From Siphonodentalium dalli (lineage: Eukaryota; Mollusca; Scaphopoda; Gadilida; Siphonodentaliidae): a stretch of 64,000 nucleotides of DNA. The DNA is taken from the NCBI GenBank assembly GCA_032622095.1, contig CP136062.1:199459887-199523886 (forward strand), given 5' to 3'. The notes under the pieces were generated by a model, which searched no databases, was not told the origin of the DNA, and was given only the letters and a program-made list of their open reading frames with translations. Made by a program: the position numbers and the translations under genes. Positions 1-12,228 of this stretch are shown in pieces. How positions within the stretch are numbered: the stretch's first letter is position 1; every line of letters begins with the position of its first letter.

Positions 1-351
1 TTATATATGCGAGTCGACCATAGGTCGCCTCGCATATATAAGAGAATGCATTGGCTTAACACATTAAAAATTATAAAATTGTTAAAGAATGTAAGAAAAA
101 ATTGTAGAAAGTGTTAAAAAAAATTTTTGTTTAGGCCAATGCATTCTCTTATATATGCGAGGCGACCTATGGTCGACTCGCATATATAAGAGAATGCATT
201 GGCACATGGCATAACTGTAACTATCACAATGTGGTCAAGGAGCCGGTTCCAATGATATCCATATTTGTATGGTTCTATGAGACAAACCGAAGATATTTTA
301 GGCTGTTGAAGCTTTATTTGGCCGGTTTTGGCCGGTTTGTTGGGTAAAGGG
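1..351. mobile_element. piggyBac-like MITE, double-hairpin family, copy A (cut by window edge)
   Basis: The right end reads GTTGGGTAAAGGG followed by TTAA at 352-355, the terminus shared with the copies at 7.07, 8.24 and 61.86 kb. Inside are two near-perfect 67-bp hairpins that are reverse complements of each other, separated by an AT-rich spacer of about 80 bp. The left terminus lies outside the window. TTAA target duplication and CCC/GGG termini are hallmarks of piggyBac-type transposition. There is no coding capacity, so it is non-autonomous. Confidence 0.85.
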
Positions 352-734
352 TTAAATCACTTAAATAAAATAATCAGAGACAACGTTATGTCACAGTTGA
401 TGGGAGTAGATAATCATTTAACATGCGACTATATATATATATATGGACACAAAACTGTGTGTTATAACTTTACTTTGCAAATTATGAACGCTCTGTTGTG
501 ATATATTGGAAGCAACATCGGGACACAGACTATAAATCGTGTGATATCTTTGCTGTGACGTGTATTGAATTGCTTAATGCATAAAGCCACTATTTAAGGT
601 GGAACATACACGAACATATATACACTATATACATAAGATATTTCAATAAGCATTTTGGCATCATACTACATAATGGATTATATAAGAAATAAATTCATTA
701 TTAAAATCACGAGTCTATCTGTCGATCGACTAAC

Positions 735-905
735 ACAAATAGTGATATATATATACATACATATACATACATATATAGCCATATATATATAGCTATATAT
801 ATATACATATATACATATATATACATACACATACATACATATATATGAGTAATTACATATAGATGTAATTACATATATGAGTAATTACATATAGATGTAA
901 TGCTG
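735..905. repeat. AT-rich microsatellite and short tandem repeat at the LINE 3' end
   Basis: Mixed (TA)n/(CATA)n microsatellite is followed by a tandem duplication of about 28 bp built on ATGAGTAATTACATATAGATGTAAT. It lies just past the stop codon of the minus-strand LINE reverse transcriptase and looks like that element's simple-repeat 3' tail. Confidence 0.6.
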
Positions 906-938
906 TCAATGCCAGATCATCAGTATGGTTGTAAGTTA

Positions 939-2513
939 TTATTTAAATTTTCTGAAGGCTAATTTTAGAAATATACTCACCCTCTTCAGGAGCGATATAT
1001 TAGCTATATATATCAAACCATAAAACTGTTCTCGTGTTGGAGATAGCCAATAGTATTTTGGAATGAACTGTTCACGGATATCTCTAAATTCGTCGCATAT
1101 CAGTTGGAGATGATACTCGTCCCCTATCCCGTTACCGCACTGTTCACAGATATTACAAGGTATACTGTTTCGCCACCGCCGTTTTTCAACGGGGAGTCGG
1201 TGGTTGGCTGTTCTAAATTTCACCATATAAGGGATCAGCTGATCTGGCAACTGAAGCAAATACCGGCTAATACAGGGGCTGGTTTTAATATTTCTATAAA
1301 AAGTTGCTCTTGATGAATCAGATAATTCTAAATCGATAAAAAGTTTAGCCCAATGCTGCTCTATAAGAAAGGTCTTAATATTGCGAATGTCCTGTTTAGA
1401 TAAAGCAGACTGTGACTCCCATACAGAACATAGCTCAAGTTCATTCAGGGTGTTTGTCACAAAGTTAATCCATTTTGACTTGCGTGTTAACTTGGGATCG
1501 TTGGCGTGTAATTGCTTTACAATAATATATATGTTCTTAGCCAGTTCTGATCCATCGCTAGATACAATTTTTGACCAATAAGTTAATACTCTGCACTTTA
1601 TTTCCACTAAAATGGGATGTCTACCAAGTTCTCCGTACACCATATAATTAGGTGTACTAGATTTCATGCCTAGTAATATTTTACAAAATTTCATATGTAG
1701 ATCCTCGAGGGTGTGGATTCTCTCAAAACACCATATTTCGCTACCATATACAATTATTGGCATGATCATAGTATCAAATAAATTCAACATCATATCAATT
1801 GGCAGATGTAGTTTACGGACCTTATTGAATAGACTGAACATAGCCTTTGATGAAACATTTAGCGTTTTCTTCAAGGAATTGCAGAATCTGCCGTTATAAA
1901 AGAAATTAACACCTAAGTAGTTAAACTCTTTGACTATTTCTAGTTCGCCTCCGTTATAAGTAAAAACTGGCAAACGTTTGTGCATTTTGTTGCAGAAAAT
2001 GAGAACTTTCGTTTTTCTTGTATTTACCTGGAGTCTCCAGGAATCAGCGTAATCTGCAAACGCCAGGAGGGCACGTTGCATAGTTTCCTCGGTGTCGGTT
2101 AAAATAACAGTGTCGTCCGCATAAAACAGACATAGTAATTTTATGTATGTGCCTATATGATCGAAGAATAATTCGTCTAGATAGTTCAGATTACTAATTG
2201 CACAATCATCCATATAATTAGTCAGATCGTTTATGTATAAAGAAAATAGAAAAGGTGACATGATTTCACCTTGGAAAAGTTCAATAAAGCACGTAAATAA
2301 ATCAGATTGGGAATCATTTCCCTTAACACATACTTTTATTTTATTATACATATCTCTTATTAATTTAAGAATTTTTCCGTTGATATTACATTTTATCATT
2401 TTCAACAACAAGGCATGTCGCCAAATTGTGTCGAATGCCTTCTTAAAGTCTATGAAGGTACAGAAAAGCTTACGACCACTCAATAAATATATATCAATTA
2501 TGCTGTGTAACAC
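939..2513 (-). pseudogene. LINE reverse transcriptase, RT palm to C-terminal zinc-like region (fragment)
   Basis: This 524-residue frame has the order of non-LTR RT motifs. FIDFKKAFDTIWR near residue 22 is the first catalytic-Asp block, a QGEIMSPFLFSLYINDL block is near residue 80, and the catalytic FYADDTVIL is near residue 130. DYADSWRLQVNTRKTKVLIF follows, then the EFNYLGVNF motif. The C-terminal part has a Cys/His cluster (CNICEQC, then H and C about 15-20 residues on), common after the RT in LINEs. The first residue shown is not a real start, because the frame continues upstream in another phase past a frameshift near 2567. It copies LINE RNA into DNA at the target site when intact; this copy is dead. 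Confidence 0.85.
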
Positions 2514-2567
2514 AAATATGTTGTCAATTGTTGAATGATCTTTTCTGAAGCCGGTTTGAAATTTACT

Positions 2568-2716
2568 AACAAGTTACTGGTTTTCTCTGAGAAGGAAACA
2601 AGTCTAGCATTGAGAATGGAGGTGAAAACCTTAGCCAAGCAGCTAAGGAGTGATATACCACGGTAAGATTCTGGGCTATATGGGTCGCCGGATTTCTTAT
2701 AAATCGGTTGTATCAT
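2568..2716 (-). pseudogene. LINE RT N-terminal motifs (broken piece)
   Basis: The translated piece contains GMIQPIYKKSGDPYSPESYR and then GISLLSCLAKVFTSILNARL, the conserved block immediately before the palm in LINE reverse transcriptases. At its upstream end the frame runs into the 9-bp duplicated target and the TIR element at 2726. At its downstream end the sequence slips out of phase with the main RT frame; the expected GFRK-DHST block is present in the other frame. Confidence 0.8.
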
Positions 2717-2725
2717 GCCGATGGC
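2717..2725. other. 9-bp target-site duplication (left)
   Basis: GCCGATGGC at 2717-2725 is repeated exactly at 3282-3290, flanking the TIR element. Removing the element plus one copy restores the continuity of the LINE linker with its RT. Confidence 0.9.
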
Positions 2726-3281
2726 CAGTCGACATAAATTTCGACTCAGTATATCATATAAATTCATCTGAGTCGAACAGGACTGGCCGGAAAGCTATTT
2801 CCAGACTTGGGGATATACCAGGAAATTCCTTGTTTTGATTGGAAGCGGTATACCAGAAACCGCTAACCCCGATTGGCTAACCGATAACAGCTGCGCGTGT
2901 CCCGTAAAAATAGCTCAGGTGTCATCTGTATACGGCGAACGCAATAGTCGTTTAACTCGGTCATGTGGCACTGATTTAAAGTTAGTTTTAATAGTCGTAT
3001 TGATTTTGACCAGCTGCTTTATTAAAGAAAAACACTTTTGACAAATGGCATGATTCTGATCGGCGGCGAAATAACCGATGCCGATATTCAGTGTTCTGTG
3101 TAAATCTCTGCCTCTCGTAACATTCCAATACAACCGCATAAATTATTCCTTATTTGGAATGTCTGTGACATCAGTATGACGTCACGATATTGGGGGAAGC
3201 CCATTGTTCTGGAAATGGGTTTTTACATGAATTCGTGTCGACGTAATATTATAATTATTACGGAGATGTTTACGTCGACTG
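2726..3281. mobile_element. 556-bp non-autonomous TIR DNA transposon with 9-bp TSD
   Basis: The termini are CAGTCGACATAAA on the left and, in reverse complement, CAGTCGACGTAAA on the right: a 13-bp TIR with one difference. It is flanked by perfect 9-bp duplications of GCCGATGGC. Subterminal inverted repeats are visible, for example GACTCAG/CTGAGTC near 2738-2775 and repeated GTCGACGTAA near the right end. No transposase is encoded. A 9-bp duplication is typical of Mutator-like elements; Merlin (8-9 bp) or an atypical hAT are alternatives. Confidence 0.85.
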
Positions 3282-3290
3282 GCCGATGGC
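3282..3290. other. 9-bp target-site duplication (right)
   Basis: Exact copy of the left duplication GCCGATGGC. Confidence 0.9.
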
Positions 3291-3795
3291 CCAATCACAT
3301 GGGAAGTTTCCAGTGTCCAGGATTAGGTTGAAGTAAGCTCGATAAATAGGCATCATAATATCACATGAAACCCTTATATACTCATTGTGTACTTTACCAA
3401 TGCCTGTTGCTTTACCCCCCTTTAACTGCAATATTACTTTTTTAATTTCATCCTCCGTTATCGCGTCGTTTATATATGAGCAGTCTGCTATATCAAAATC
3501 GGAGTCGATTAAATTCTCCAATTTATCAGAACTATCATCACATATATTTTGCTCCTTAAAATATTCAAAGAATGTTTCCAGTTTAACTTTATTGTGCGTG
3601 TACATTTTTTGTCACTGAGATCGTCAAGTTTTTTCCAAAAACTTTTGGATGATATTTCGTTTAATTTCCTCAATTCTGATACATTTTCAACTTGTTTTGT
3701 TTTGATTTTGTTATCCATAATTTTCCTGTACTTTATACCGGCGTCCTTAAGCGACAGCTTATTTTCAGCCGATCGGTTTCGATTGTAAGCTAACT
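3291..3795 (-). pseudogene. LINE linker region upstream of RT (two frames)
   Basis: The 3605-3291 frame reads through AITEDEIKKVILQLKGGKA, followed by GNFPCDW and AIG. This is the conserved acidic/Lys-rich stretch that precedes RT in LINEs. The overlapping 3788-3509 frame holds SSKSFWKKLDDLSDK, the piece upstream of it, so a frameshift lies near 3600. Similarity ends near 3795, the likely 5' truncation point. Confidence 0.75.
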
Positions 3796-4294
3796 TAATG
3801 CGACATGTAGTTTATCTCCAAAAAATGTGAATATCTTCGACAATCATGTATTAATACCTTTGACACGGGTATTTAGATATAAAATTGGTTTCGTGTGCGG
3901 TATCACACTGCTTATGCATTTAGTTATTTAGTTGCTATGGCACATGCGTGTGAACTGTAGTTTCCTATGTCATGGGTTTATCTTGCTATGTATCTCACAT
4001 GCAAATGGCTTACTATTTGTTGCTCTGTGTTGTTGCATCTAAAATTATGTATTGGTGTCTATTTCATTTCGCTTTTATATTTTTATTTTGTGTTCGTTTA
4101 TCCGACGCTCGACAAACATGACGCATCGCCTTTGGTCGCCTTCAACCCCACACGGGAAACACAACATATCTGGACATATGTACATAACAATTGTAAAAAT
4201 AATAATAAAGAAATATTATGTACACACATAATCCGGGCGGTGATGTGGCCTAATGATGCACCCACATGTATTGCACAGTTAACAAGCAGTTGCC

Positions 4295-4830
4295 GACGGT
4301 TGTGTCCCCCGCCGAGGTGGGCAAAGTTGTTTTGTTCGTACGAAGTGCCTCTTCTGAGACTAAATCACAAAATACCAAGTTTCAAGGCGACTGAACATCC
4401 AAAACTAATGTTATCACACAGAAACCAAAAACACCCAATAAATGACGCATGTTAAGTCCAAAAAAGGGCCATAACTCCTGACAACTTAGGGTAAAATACG
4501 AAATTACCAAACATGTTCTGGGACTTTATCCGGTTTATGGCAGCTTTTGAAGGTCTAACAACAATAAGATATATGTCCAGGAGTATAAAAAAATGTCCAT
4601 GTCAAAAGATGTCCATTGGGGTATTGGGAGTTTTGTCTGAATCCAATTTTAACATCTGTGTGCGACTTAATAATGAGACAATATACATGTACATTACATT
4701 TGTGGGACTTTCAAAAAGTCTCAAGAGCCAGAAAAATGCCCCAGAACATACATTGGTAAAAACGGACAGACGGACGGAACCCATTCTTATATCCCCCGCC
4801 GATGTTGTTATCGGGCGGGGAATAATAAGG
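4295..4830. repeat. Short dispersed repeat with GGAC microsatellite and terminal CCCCGCC hairpin
   Basis: The left end is GTCCCCCGCCGAGG. The right end has CGGACAGACGGACGG followed by CCCCCGCCGA, a short loop, TCGGGCGGGG and AATAATAA. The body includes 'gggccataactcctga', reminiscent of other repeats here. The layout matches the element ending at 58400. Such hairpin-ended, GACA/GGAC-bearing repeats are common in bivalve genomes. The open frames crossing it are shadows. Confidence 0.5.
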
Positions 4831-4869
4831 CAATAATAGAATCGTGCTGACGTATATGAAGAGACATTG

Positions 4870-7064
4870 ATGATTGGTCAAGATAATGTAGAACTAAGTC
4901 AACTGACCCATCGCTGTTTGGTACAGGAGACGAAAGGTGGAGGCTGATCAGCTGAGTGTTTAGATAGTTACAATCTAAAGTCATAATTTACGTCAATGTC
5001 AACTAAATGGACGGGTCGTTTCCTCACTATTTGTCATTTGTGTCATAAAGAAACATCAATACGGTTGGTGTACGCGAAATATGTCAATACAATCGGACCC
5101 CGCGTTGTTAGTGATGGAAAGGCAAAGGCAGAAGTCCATGTACTATAGACATATTTCGACCTCGGTTGGTACAGTATTAGTCCAGTCAACTGTCAATATA
5201 GGGTTGACCTAGACAAAGTTTATACAAAAATGGTTTTTATCATTTTTCGAATCAGTACACAATTCCAATCGAGATATAAAAATTCCTCTTCAAGATTTGT
5301 GCGTGACGTTTCATAATCGAGCACATTCTGGGGGTACCCGATATCGGAAAATTCAGTAACGATCGTTATGTTGTAGGGTTATGTATCGGCCGCATTGCGT
5401 GACAGCTTGGAATAACAAGCGGCCGCAAATGATTACTTTTGCCACATGGATACCAGCTGTTGAATATTATTGCGCTCTAAATCAAAATGGCGTCCAGAAT
5501 GGACAACATCGAATAAAGTTTACATTCTGGGCAAAACTGAATAGCTAGTCCTATACGAGTGAACAAATACTCGAATTACGCGAGGAAGGACGATAGCAGA
5601 GTATAAACAACAAGATACTGAACACTAATATTGTGCATTGCGTGGTAGCGATGCAAAGTGCCGACTGAAGTAATTTGAACAAAATTGTTTACTAAGAAAC
5701 GGTTTTGGTAGCAGCACGAAAATTGGTCTTACATAACTTGTGCGATGTACCCTCTCTTTGATCTGGTGGCATGGGGTGCTAATCTATTCAAGAGATGGGT
5801 GTTTCTTTACAGTACAATAAGCATTGCGACATATATGTATGGTTCATTATCACGGATAGTGTTGAAATTCCGGAAATGTGTCTAGTAATTATACCACAAG
5901 GGTATGCACTTCAGTTTTTGCGCTACATTCAATAATTAATCATCATGCAGTCGACTGAAACTACCACGCACTTTGCGGTGGAACATTACTTCGCGTGTTG
6001 TATTGCTCGAATTTATTATTTTTGTTCCGACAGTTGGATTTTGGATAAGCAGAAAACTCGAACTATAAAGACGTAAATCATTGCATGTATTAGGTTTGAC
6101 TTGCGTTTCAGTGACCGATAAATTCTTCAGTTGGATCTGTGTTAATTACCTGTTTGCCCTTAAAAATATTTAGCAACACACTTTAAAATTACCAATACGT
6201 ATTTTCATTCCTATTTGGTTATCCAATATGTTGCTTTCGTCGTGGCATGTCTTGGAGTTGTGGCCATTTTGACAGCCATTTCATGGCCGCGATTGTATTA
6301 TTTTATGTCCTTGTCACTCTATTCACTCCCGTACTATAAATCCACACAAACTGGTATAATTGCATAATTCATGTGCCACCATATATCGTATAATGACTTA
6401 TTTCGAGAATTGTTTTAATATAGGCAACAATGTTGGACACCATCTTGGATCCTGAATTGTCCCATACGCTGATTTTTTTGCGAATTTTGGATATGTTGTT
6501 CCTGAGGATTTTCCCTGTATTTTAATTATAAGTTAAGAATAGGAGATGAAAAGGGATATGGGAATGACGATAACAAAAGGAAATGAAAACGTGACAGTAT
6601 ACATGCACTTCTCACATTTTGCTGAATATCATCCATATTTCAAGTTACGTCGAAAGTAAATTAAGGGAACGTGATAATAGTCATCGTTCATTTTAAATTC
6701 AGACATATTCCTAACCCATTTCCTTCGTGTAGCATGTTTGTAAAACGATGGAGATTTCTCAGAAAATAAGGAGCTACTCCAAATTTGTTTATTTGGGAAA
6801 GTCATACATGATCATACTATCATTAGGGAACGGTTTCATGAACCAAGTATGGTATTACAGTAATAAAATAAGGTCCTGCTACCACTTAGGGCTCTGTATT
6901 ATGTTGGACAATCTCTCGATGGTCTCTCGCCTAACATACGCGTTCATATTTGATGAATCAATGGATTCTCTAGTCCAATTGTCCTTCGCCGGAAACTAAT
7001 AGGAAGTCGATGCGGATATGAGTAATATTCAACCATCATTCATTGTGTCTCGCCGTGAAAATAA
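4870..7064. other. Unannotated intergenic stretch
   Basis: I see no convincing coding exon, RNA gene or terminal repeat here. Frames are short and lack recognisable motifs. Confidence 0.5.
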
Positions 7065-7068
7065 TTAA

Positions 7069-7460
7069 CCCTTTACCCAACAAAAGGGCCCTGTGCCAAT
7101 GCATTCTCTTATATATGCGAGTCGACCATAGGTCGCCTCGCATATATAAGAGAATGCATTGGCTTAACACATTAAAAATTATAAAATTGTTAAAGAATGT
7201 AAGAAAAAATGGTAAAAAGTGTTAAAAAAAGATTTTGTTTAGGCCAATGCATTCTCTTATATATGCGAGGCGACCTATGGTCGACTCGCATATATAAGAG
7301 AATGCATTGGCACAGGGCATAACTGTAACTATCACAATGTGGTCAAGGAGCCGGTTCCAATGATATCCATATTTGTATGGTTCTATTGAGACAGACCGAA
7401 GATATTTTAGGCTGTTGAAGCTTTATTTGGCCGGTTTTGGCCGGTTTGTTGGGTAAAGGG
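7069..7460. mobile_element. piggyBac-like MITE, double-hairpin family, copy B (392 bp, complete)
   Basis: It is flanked by TTAA at 7065-7068 and 7461-7464. The termini CCCTTTACCCAACA and TGTTGGGTAAAGGG form a perfect 14-bp TIR. Hairpin 1 is 7096-7162 and hairpin 2 is 7244-7310. Each is a 67-bp palindrome with a 3-bp loop (ATA or TAT) and one mismatch, and hairpin 2 is the reverse complement of hairpin 1. The right half carries a GCCGGTTTTGGCCGGTTTG motif. No protein is encoded. Confidence 0.92.
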
Positions 7461-8240
7461 TTAAGGATCCAGATCGTACATCAACTTATATAGTAGTCCA
7501 TGTTTCCTTCCATGTAAATCAGCTAGTGAAATCGGTGAGGATATTACTGGTTCACGTTTGAGTACGTTTGCCTAACTCTTCCATAGCAGACTTTATACGC
7601 CCAGATCAAGTGGAGTGATTTTTCGTCAATTTTAATCTACTTTATCATACAAACCAATGTAAAATGCTACTTTAATCTGAAAGAGTGATGATATCTTACG
7701 GTCATAATGCTGTAGTATAATCTATAACTGGTTGTGTTAAATTACCCATTCAATATGACATGTAATTATGAGCAACCTCGCAGTTGATCTGTTTGTTGTA
7801 CGTCCAGAGAAGATCCGAACTGTTTCGAAGTTCATGGAGTCAAATAAGTTCGTATTCTTTTGCAAGTATGTAAACATTGTGATAAAATATATTTGTCACA
7901 TTAAATTACTACTTTCAGTTGACAGCTGTAAACGGTGGATTTAAGAACAAATATAATGTTTTCTGTGGAAAAAAAACCGGTTTCTTTTTGTGTTTTTTAA
8001 TGAGCGGATGGTTTAGGCGTAATGACCGCTATAGAAGAGTAAGGGAACCATACCTCGACCTACACCAGGTTTCACTATAGCCGGTTAACGTCGTATGAAG
8101 CTTGAACAATGGATTCTCTGGATTATCTGACTTGATGAAAAGGGTCGGAAATTGCACGACATAAACTGATTACGGATAAACTCTATCCAGCTAAGTCCAG
8201 ACGATGATGACATTTTATTAAACTTTCCTGATATAGTTAA

Positions 8241-8630
8241 CCTTTGCCCAACAGAAGGGCCCTGTGCCAATGCATTCTCGTATATATGCGAGTCGACAAT
8301 AGGTCGCCTCGCATATATAAGAGAATGCATTGGCTTAACACATTAAAAATTATAAAATTGTTAAAGAATGTAAGAAAAAATGGTAAAAAGTGTTTTTTTT
8401 TTTTTTTTTTTAGGCCAATGCATTCTCTTATATATGAGAGGCGACCTATGATCGACTCGCATATATAAGAGAATGCATTGGCACAGCGCATAACTGTAAC
8501 TATCACAATGTGGTCAAGGAGCCGGTTACAATGATATCCATATTTGTATGGTTCTATTGAGACAGACCGAAGATATTTTAGGCTGTTGGAGCTTTATTTG
8601 CCGGTTTTGGCCGGTTTGTTGGGTAGAGGG
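8241..8630. mobile_element. piggyBac-like MITE, double-hairpin family, copy C (390 bp)
   Basis: It is flanked by TTAA at 8237-8240 and 8631-8634. The left TIR has lost one C and has ACCC changed to GCCC; the right TIR reads TTGGGTAGAGGG. The spacer between hairpins contains a T homopolymer of about 20 bases. Arms carry a few substitutions, so it looks older than copies B and D. Confidence 0.9.
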
Positions 8631-8639
8631 TTAAATAAC

Positions 8640-10421
8640 ATAAGATACATGTAGGCATATTGGATATGGATTGGAGCACAAGTTATAGCAACTTAGGTAA
8701 TATAATAGTCATCTCCCCTGAGTCCAGATGAGTATAGCACATTATCATTACACATTGATCCGCACGGCTGTAAACCATCCGGCCAAGATCTAACAACAGG
8801 ATATCCGATATAATCCTTATTTAGTAGAACTACTGGTTTTCACTGGAGATCACACCACAAGGCACAACACGGAAGAGGGTGTCTGTCTGTCCTAACTCGT
8901 TTTGCAGTGTTGTTAATGTTGGTTAGAGGAATACTGCAACATTAGTACCAAACTGGAAGGCAGAGTTCATTTCACTGCTAAGCTGGTCTGGCCGCTGACA
9001 TTGCGTATACATAATGTATTAAATATTACATTTTTTAAAGACATTTGCCTGTTAGAATTCATTCTGATTTCATCTAGCCAGCTTCCAAATGAATATTGAT
9101 AGCTCAGTTTCTCAGCATAATGCAGAATTAATTGTAACCGACACAAAGTCTTAAAGTGATGTGAAACAATCCGGTATGGTTATCAAATACAAATGGAGAA
9201 TAATCTTGTTCAAAGTAGTAAAATTTACAAATATTATATCCAAATTGACAACACACACCTTCATTCTTATAGATTAATTAAATGCAGTGACTCTAGATGG
9301 CGAAATCGTTTTCGTTAGTTTATCGCCGATAGATGCGTACCGAATCGAGTAGTAAATATTTAAATTTGAGCGTATAGTTCAGACGATGTTTTCTATGGAG
9401 TGCATGGTTCGGTCGATTTGCTTCAGATTTCCGGCGATGTTAGTAGAATGGTCATTCCCCCAGTTGGCATAGCGCCTGGACACTAACTGATCAGTTTCAC
9501 GCACCGAACAAGAACATAATATGTCTTTAAATAAAAAAATGTAAAGTTTCCATACATTCACATACGTGATGGTAGTGACCAGATCGACGTATTGAGGGGA
9601 CTGAACTCTGCCTTGCAGTGTTTGCATTACTATTTGGCTATATGAATCACAGGAAATTATTATGAAAAAAAAATGTCACCAATTTTCCATTCAAATAAAA
9701 TCGTATCCACAACTGACCAGCAAGCTTTCTGACAAAAAGACACATGGAGGTAGTGCCGGAAGGCGAATCACCCGAAAGCGTTGTGATGAGTACCACAAGA
9801 ACTAGCATGCACCTCCTCTATTCATATGCCACACTAGTTACCTTCCAAAAGCAGTCGAATCAGAAGTAAGGCTCTTTGTGGGACAGATGGTATTGTACAA
9901 TGCCAATCAATAGAGCCAGTGGCTTCATGAGCGGAAAGCACGGGCGCAGAGACGTAACGACAGGGGTGTCTCACCCCACCCCAATGAGGACCATAATTTT
10001 AAATAGGTGGAAATTTAATGACTCAAAGTTCAATAGGTGTACTTATACTTTGACATTTAGTTCCTCTCATAGCAGTATATTAATCAGTTTATTTAAATTT
10101 GTCCTGCAAGGTAGCAATGTAGTTTCAATATTACAAGTTAATACACAGTAAATAAAGTTCAGTAATGTTCATTTCCTGAACACTTATATGAAATTGAAAG
10201 CAAAGCATTTCCTTCCAGTTCAGACTGGTATGTTTTACCAACCATAGATTCATGGTCACTAGTCCAGTAGCAATGTCAAACCTCCATATCTTTCTGAGGA
10301 CAGCTTTAACAATATAACAATCATTCAACGTGCATACATGTTACCATTGTGTGAGTTATAACGTGTGACTCCTTGGAATACATGTATTTAAACTCCTATT
10401 CGTTCCTCAGCCATGTTCCGA
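8640..10421. other. Unannotated intergenic stretch
   Basis: No exon, RNA gene or paired termini that I can support. Short frames lack domain motifs. Confidence 0.45.
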
Positions 10422-10425
10422 TTAA

Positions 10426-11941
10426 AGATACGGGCGGCGTTGGCGGTGGGTATGCTGTTAAAATATTCACCTCCGTCAAAAACCGCCATAAACAGAAAGA
10501 ATAGTAAAATATAGACAGACTGTGTTCTTATACCAGTAAGAAATATGGCATAAACCAGGGGGGGGGCACAAACGTTTTATCATACAGGGCCGGGGTGGGT
10601 GGGTCCGAAGAGGCCCGAAAAAATTAGTTTGTGCAAATTGTTTTCTATTCACATTTTTGCCCTTGTTTTAAGTTGTTTTCAAATATATTCATTAATAATT
10701 GTATTCTGAGGCAGGTTATGGCCTTTACAGATACTTAGGAACAGGGTAGGTATAAGATTTAAGTAATACAGGGGAGATCTTCCAAAAACATACCGGGCGG
10801 GGTGGGTGCATCTCAGAGGCCTGAAAAAAATTGTTTGTGCAAATTTTGTTCAATCCACATTATGGACATTGTTTTAAGTTGTTTTCACTAATAAATGTGT
10901 TCTAACATAGATTATGACCTTAACCAACACTTAAGAACATATGTAGGTATAAGATAAAGCACTCTCTGGTGCCAACTAAAAGTGATGACTGAATGGGAGT
11001 GCTGGTTTGCATATCACCTCAAATTAATATTGAATAGTGCCTGATAGTGCTGGAATGTCTAATGACCAAATAATACTAGTGCTGCAGAGTGCTGGCTAAC
11101 AAAATACCTCAAATTAAAAAATAAACATGCCAGTCTGTTTATTTGGCTCCAAAGAGTGATACTTATATACTATATAACTGTCATTGCAGGTATGGCTATA
11201 AGGTGTTCTGATATGATGGTTGGTGGCACCTTTTTGGGAGTCATTAATTAGTAACTGGACTATTTATGTAAAATTTAAACACAATGTTGGCCTATTGGCA
11301 CTATAAATATTACCTCACAATATCTGTGCATACTGTAGAATAAAACAGTTCAATTGTTTGAACACTTGGAATCTGCCAGAAACGGACCAATTTAAAACTT
11401 ACCGTTGATTCTGTTTGATTTGGTATTGAATAGATTTAAAAAAAATAAAAAATTTTGCACAAAAAGGGTGGGTGGGTAGCAAAGGGCTGTAATTTTTTTT
11501 TTGGGCCCTGTATATGTAATTTTTTTCACGGCCCCCCCCCCCCCCCCTGCATAAACAGTATGTTATTGTCAATTTGTTTTCCTTTGTTATGTAAACAAAA
11601 GCAAAAAACGTTACCTGACTTTTGTTTAGATCCGGATATGGTAAACATAAAGAGCGTTAATTCTTACTGTTTTCCTGATATGGAAATAATAAAGAGCGTT
11701 TATATCATTTGTGTGTGATTAACCAATAGAATTGCGCTGTGTTATGTAAACAGAAGCACAACTTCTGTAACACGAGCAGGCTCTTGTTTACGTACACCAT
11801 CGTATGTCTTGACGACAATATACTATTTACGGGCTGATTATGTTTGGCATATGAACAAGACTATATATTTTTTAATATTCCTTCTGTTGATGGCGATTTG
11901 AACAAATATGAATATTTCTGCAACGAACGCCGCCCGTGCCT
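10426..11941. mobile_element. 1.5-kb TTAA-flanked TIR transposon, non-autonomous
   Basis: Left end AGATACGGGCGGCGTT pairs with right end AACGCCGCCCGTGCCT, giving a 16-bp TIR with two differences, and TTAA abuts both ends (10422-10425, 11942-11945). The first ~140 bp match the right end of the 48176-51879 element in reverse complement, and the last ~340 bp match that element's left end, so the two are copies of one family in opposite orientation. TTAA duplication points to piggyBac or Kolobok; the AG terminus argues against canonical piggyBac. The interior has a diverged direct duplication and homopolymer G/C runs, with no transposase. Confidence 0.8.
10567..10955. repeat. Diverged direct duplication (~200-bp unit, two copies)
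   Basis: Unit 1 (about 10580-10760) and unit 2 (about 10790-10955) share, in order, GGGGTGGGTG, GAGGCC(C/T)GAAAAAA, TTTGTGCAAATT, TTGTTTTAAGTTGTTTTCA, a 'gttatg(a/g)cctt' segment and TAGGTATAAGAT. It lies inside the 1.5-kb TIR element. Confidence 0.65.
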
Positions 11942-12228
11942 TTAATATAATGTATTATGCACAGTGTACTCGATACATAAAACATGGACCAATGCTATGT
12001 CATTCTTGTTACTAGTGTCAGTCTTTATTTACACAGTCCATACTCTTAAAAAGAACATATAGAAACCCAAATTATTAAGCCATTAAGTCAATATTGGAAT
12101 TCTGCATTACTTAAAACCAAATCGTATATAGTTGGAAATATTATTAGACCAAATCCCATATAGTTGGAAATGTTATGGTCTAACCCCCCCCCCCCCCCCC
12201 CCGGCCAGTTAGAACCCCCCCCCCCCCC
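11532..12228. repeat. Poly-C runs
   Basis: Uninterrupted C runs lie at 11532-11547, 12184-12202 and 12214-12228. They are likely length-variable and prone to assembly error. Confidence 0.8.

Larger units (their letters stand above)
840..3795 (-). mobile_element. Degenerate non-LTR retrotransposon (LINE), 5'-truncated and interrupted
   Basis: Minus-strand pieces in order are: a linker upstream of the RT (3795-3509, then 3605-3291), early RT motifs (about 2716-2568) and the RT palm through the C-terminus (2513-939). No endonuclease domain is visible upstream, so the copy is 5'-truncated near 3795. Breaks are a frameshift near 3600, a 556-bp transposon insertion (2726-3281) and a frameshift near 2567. 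Downstream of the stop is a simple-repeat tail, as expected for a LINE. The clade was not assigned. Confidence 0.85.

Noticed and set aside
1104-1899. Plus-strand frames across the LINE
   Set aside because: Antisense shadows of the minus-strand reverse transcriptase.
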